Shown here piece by piece: positions 62,828-64,000 of a stretch of DNA of 64,000 nt. The notes below the pieces were generated by a model, which was not told the DNA's origin, ran no database searches, and was given only the letters and a program-made list of their open reading frames with translations. This DNA is from Flavimarina sp. Hel_I_48 (GTDB lineage Bacteria > Bacteroidota > Bacteroidia > Flavobacteriales > Flavobacteriaceae), in the NCBI RefSeq assembly GCF_000733945.1, contig NZ_JPOL01000002.1, positions 1,117,001 through 1,181,000 of the forward strand, written 5' to 3'. A program made the translations under genes and the position numbers. The stretch's first letter is position 1. Each line of letters opens with the position of its first letter.

Positions 62828-64000
62828 CTATAAATCGATGGGAACTTCCTCTCCTTTACAGGATGCTGAAAGATAGGCTGAATAAATAGTTACAATCACA
62901 TCTGCAGCAAGAAGACTATTACTCTCTGCTGATATCCTTGAAATATGACACTTATAAAATGCATCCAGTTCGTGTTGATAACCATTAAACCAACTTTCAT
63001 CCGGAGATATATTGAACCATCCCTGTTTAGTACCTAATTTTTCAGAAACATAAATATCTGTAAAATTAGTATCTACTGGATTATAAGTCTGCATAGCATT
63101 GTTAGGGGTAAGATTGCAAATGGTTCTATGATTATTTGCATGAACTTCCAGGTAATTCTTTACTCCGCCATGCACCAGCTCACTTGCAACAATGTCTGCG
63201 ATAGTACCATCTTCAAAAACCAGGTGCAATGATGCATAATCTTCTACATCTGTATAAGAATCTTTTAAATGTCCCTGATTCTTAAAACCAGGAAGGCGGG
63301 TAATTGAATGCGTTTTGCATGAAACCGTTTTAGGACGTATGGGCTTCCCATTTAAAACTTTACCTTCAACACCTTTTAAATAAATAGCAGCCGAAAGCGG
63401 GTGGCATCCCTTCCCCATTAAAGAACCTCCACCAGAAAATTTCCACTTTCCGTAATCTAAAGAATGAGAACCCGAATGACCTTGCTGCGCCTGAATCCAA
63501 AGTATCTGAGCGTTTGTTTTTTCAACAACCTCCCTTTCTTTCTGTATAGCGGGGGCGTAAATCCAGTTTTCGGCATACATAATCATGCCTTTGCTGCTGT
63601 TTTCTGCTTCCAACATTCGCTTTACACTGGCAACAGCGTAATCTAGACCTGTTTTTCTCGAAAAAGTGTCTCCGTTAAAATTTTTACCCGAGCCAAAATA
63701 TCCAGTTAAAGGCTTTTCTATAATGACATCTTTATCTTTTTTCAAAACCTGTATGGTAATTTCTTCATGTGAGACCGGAGAAGTACAAACATGGAGAACA
63801 TCACAGCTATCAATGAGTTCTTCTAAGGAATAAAAAGAAGTTAAACCATTTTTTAATGCAAAATTTTCTGCGTTTTGAGGGTTTCTCGAATAAACGCCTA
63901 CTACATGAATTAAAGCGACGCTTACCTGTTGAAGTGCCTCCAAATGAAACTGGGCAGCAAAACCTGATCCTATAATTCCTGCACGAACAGTCTTTTTCAT
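62828..64000 (-). CDS. Gfo/Idh/MocA-family oxidoreductase
   Basis: A 390-residue NAD(P)-dependent dehydrogenase. The dinucleotide motif AGIIGSGFAAQFHLEAL is at the N-terminus and EKPLTGYFGSG holds the catalytic lysine region. No signal peptide or Tat motif is present, so it is cytoplasmic. The frame starts at the window edge with ATG and MKKTVRAGIIG, so it is probably complete. It converges on lacI with 14 bp between, and may process a sugar acid from pectin; the substrate is not known. Confidence 0.9.
   Translation of the reverse strand: MKKTVRAGIIGSGFAAQFHLEALQQVSVALIHVVGVYSRNPQNAENFALKNGLTSFYSLEELIDSCDVLHVCTSPVSHEEITIQVLKKDKDVIIEKPLTGYFGSGKNFNGDTFSRKTGLDYAVASVKRMLEAENSSKGMIMYAENWIYAPAIQKEREVVEKTNAQILWIQAQQGHSGSHSLDYGKWKFSGGGSLMGKGCHPLSAAIYLKGVEGKVLNGKPIRPKTVSCKTHSITRLPGFKNQGHLKDSYTDVEDYASLHLVFEDGTIADIVASELVHGGVKNYLEVHANNHRTICNLTPNNAMQTYNPVDTNFTDIYVSEKLGTKQGWFNISPDESWFNGYQHELDAFYKCHISRISAESNSLLAADVIVTIYSAYLSASCKGEEVPIDL

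Noticed and set aside
1..64000. CRISPR arrays, insertion sequences, prophage and secondary-metabolite clusters
   Set aside because: No regularly spaced repeats, no transposase frames and no phage or biosynthetic megasynthase genes were seen in either strand.

Overview
This 64 kb window looks like chromosome from a flavobacterium (Bacteroidota, probably a marine Flavobacteriaceae member). The signs are a SusC/SusD pair, type IX secretion (T9SS) C-terminal sorting domains, a Rho factor with a long Asn/Lys-rich insert, promoter elements of the Bacteroidota type (TTG, about 19 bp, TAnnTTTG), almost no Shine-Dalgarno sequences, and a family called DUF4293 that is typical of the phylum. Genus-level placement cannot be made from the sequence alone.

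Positions 1-33.7 kb are mostly housekeeping genes in short transcription units. They begin with the tail of a PIN-domain protein, an ABC exporter, two MFS transporters, a pirin and a T9SS-sorted CotH-type kinase. Next come a kynurenine gene trio (kynureninase, kynurenine 3-monooxygenase, O-methyltransferase), rho, two tRNA-Glu genes, rpsT and proS. These are followed by a Gly/Tyr-rich lipoprotein, a FadL-like porin, the run folE-cysS-yidD-lgt-DUF192, a cyclophilin-FKBP fusion, a DUF71 ATPase with aroQ, a LamG protein, xerD, an epimerase, a PAP2 phosphatase and a sodium:solute symporter. Several strong intrinsic terminators and promoters separate these units.

Positions 33.8-64 kb are one large polysaccharide utilisation locus (PUL) for pectin. 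The right arm (46.0-61.0 kb, minus strand) encodes the outer-membrane machinery: SusC, SusD, a DUF4957/DUF5123-type surface glycan-binding lipoprotein, a 1558-residue modular T9SS pectinesterase, a PL9 pectate lyase lipoprotein and a PL1 pectate lyase. The left arm (33.8-45.7 kb, minus strand) encodes mainly cell-envelope enzymes: GH28, a DUF4861 protein, GH105, GH43, two CE12 acetylesterases, an alpha/beta esterase, CE8, PL10, the KdgF cupin, and a second GH28 that is broken by a frameshift. A divergent LacI-family regulator and a Gfo/Idh/MocA oxidoreductase close the locus.

The inferred pathway runs as follows. Pectin is de-esterified and cut at the surface by the big CE8, PL9 and PL1. Oligogalacturonides enter through SusCD and are de-acetylated, de-methylated and cleaved in the periplasm by CE12, CE8, GH28, PL10 and GH105. 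Unsaturated uronate is then linearised by KdgF. Three near-identical AATCGATT-centred sites sit upstream of GH28, between SusC and lacI, and on the lacI promoter. They are the likely operators that tie both arms to the LacI-type regulator.

The items most worth a second look are the duplicated, unassigned ~257-residue module at the N-terminus of the giant pectinesterase, the homopolymer frameshift in the distal GH28, the three-site operator set with an apparently leaderless lacI, a small ORF just ahead of susC, and an inverted repeat that would clamp the ends of a tRNA-Glu precursor.
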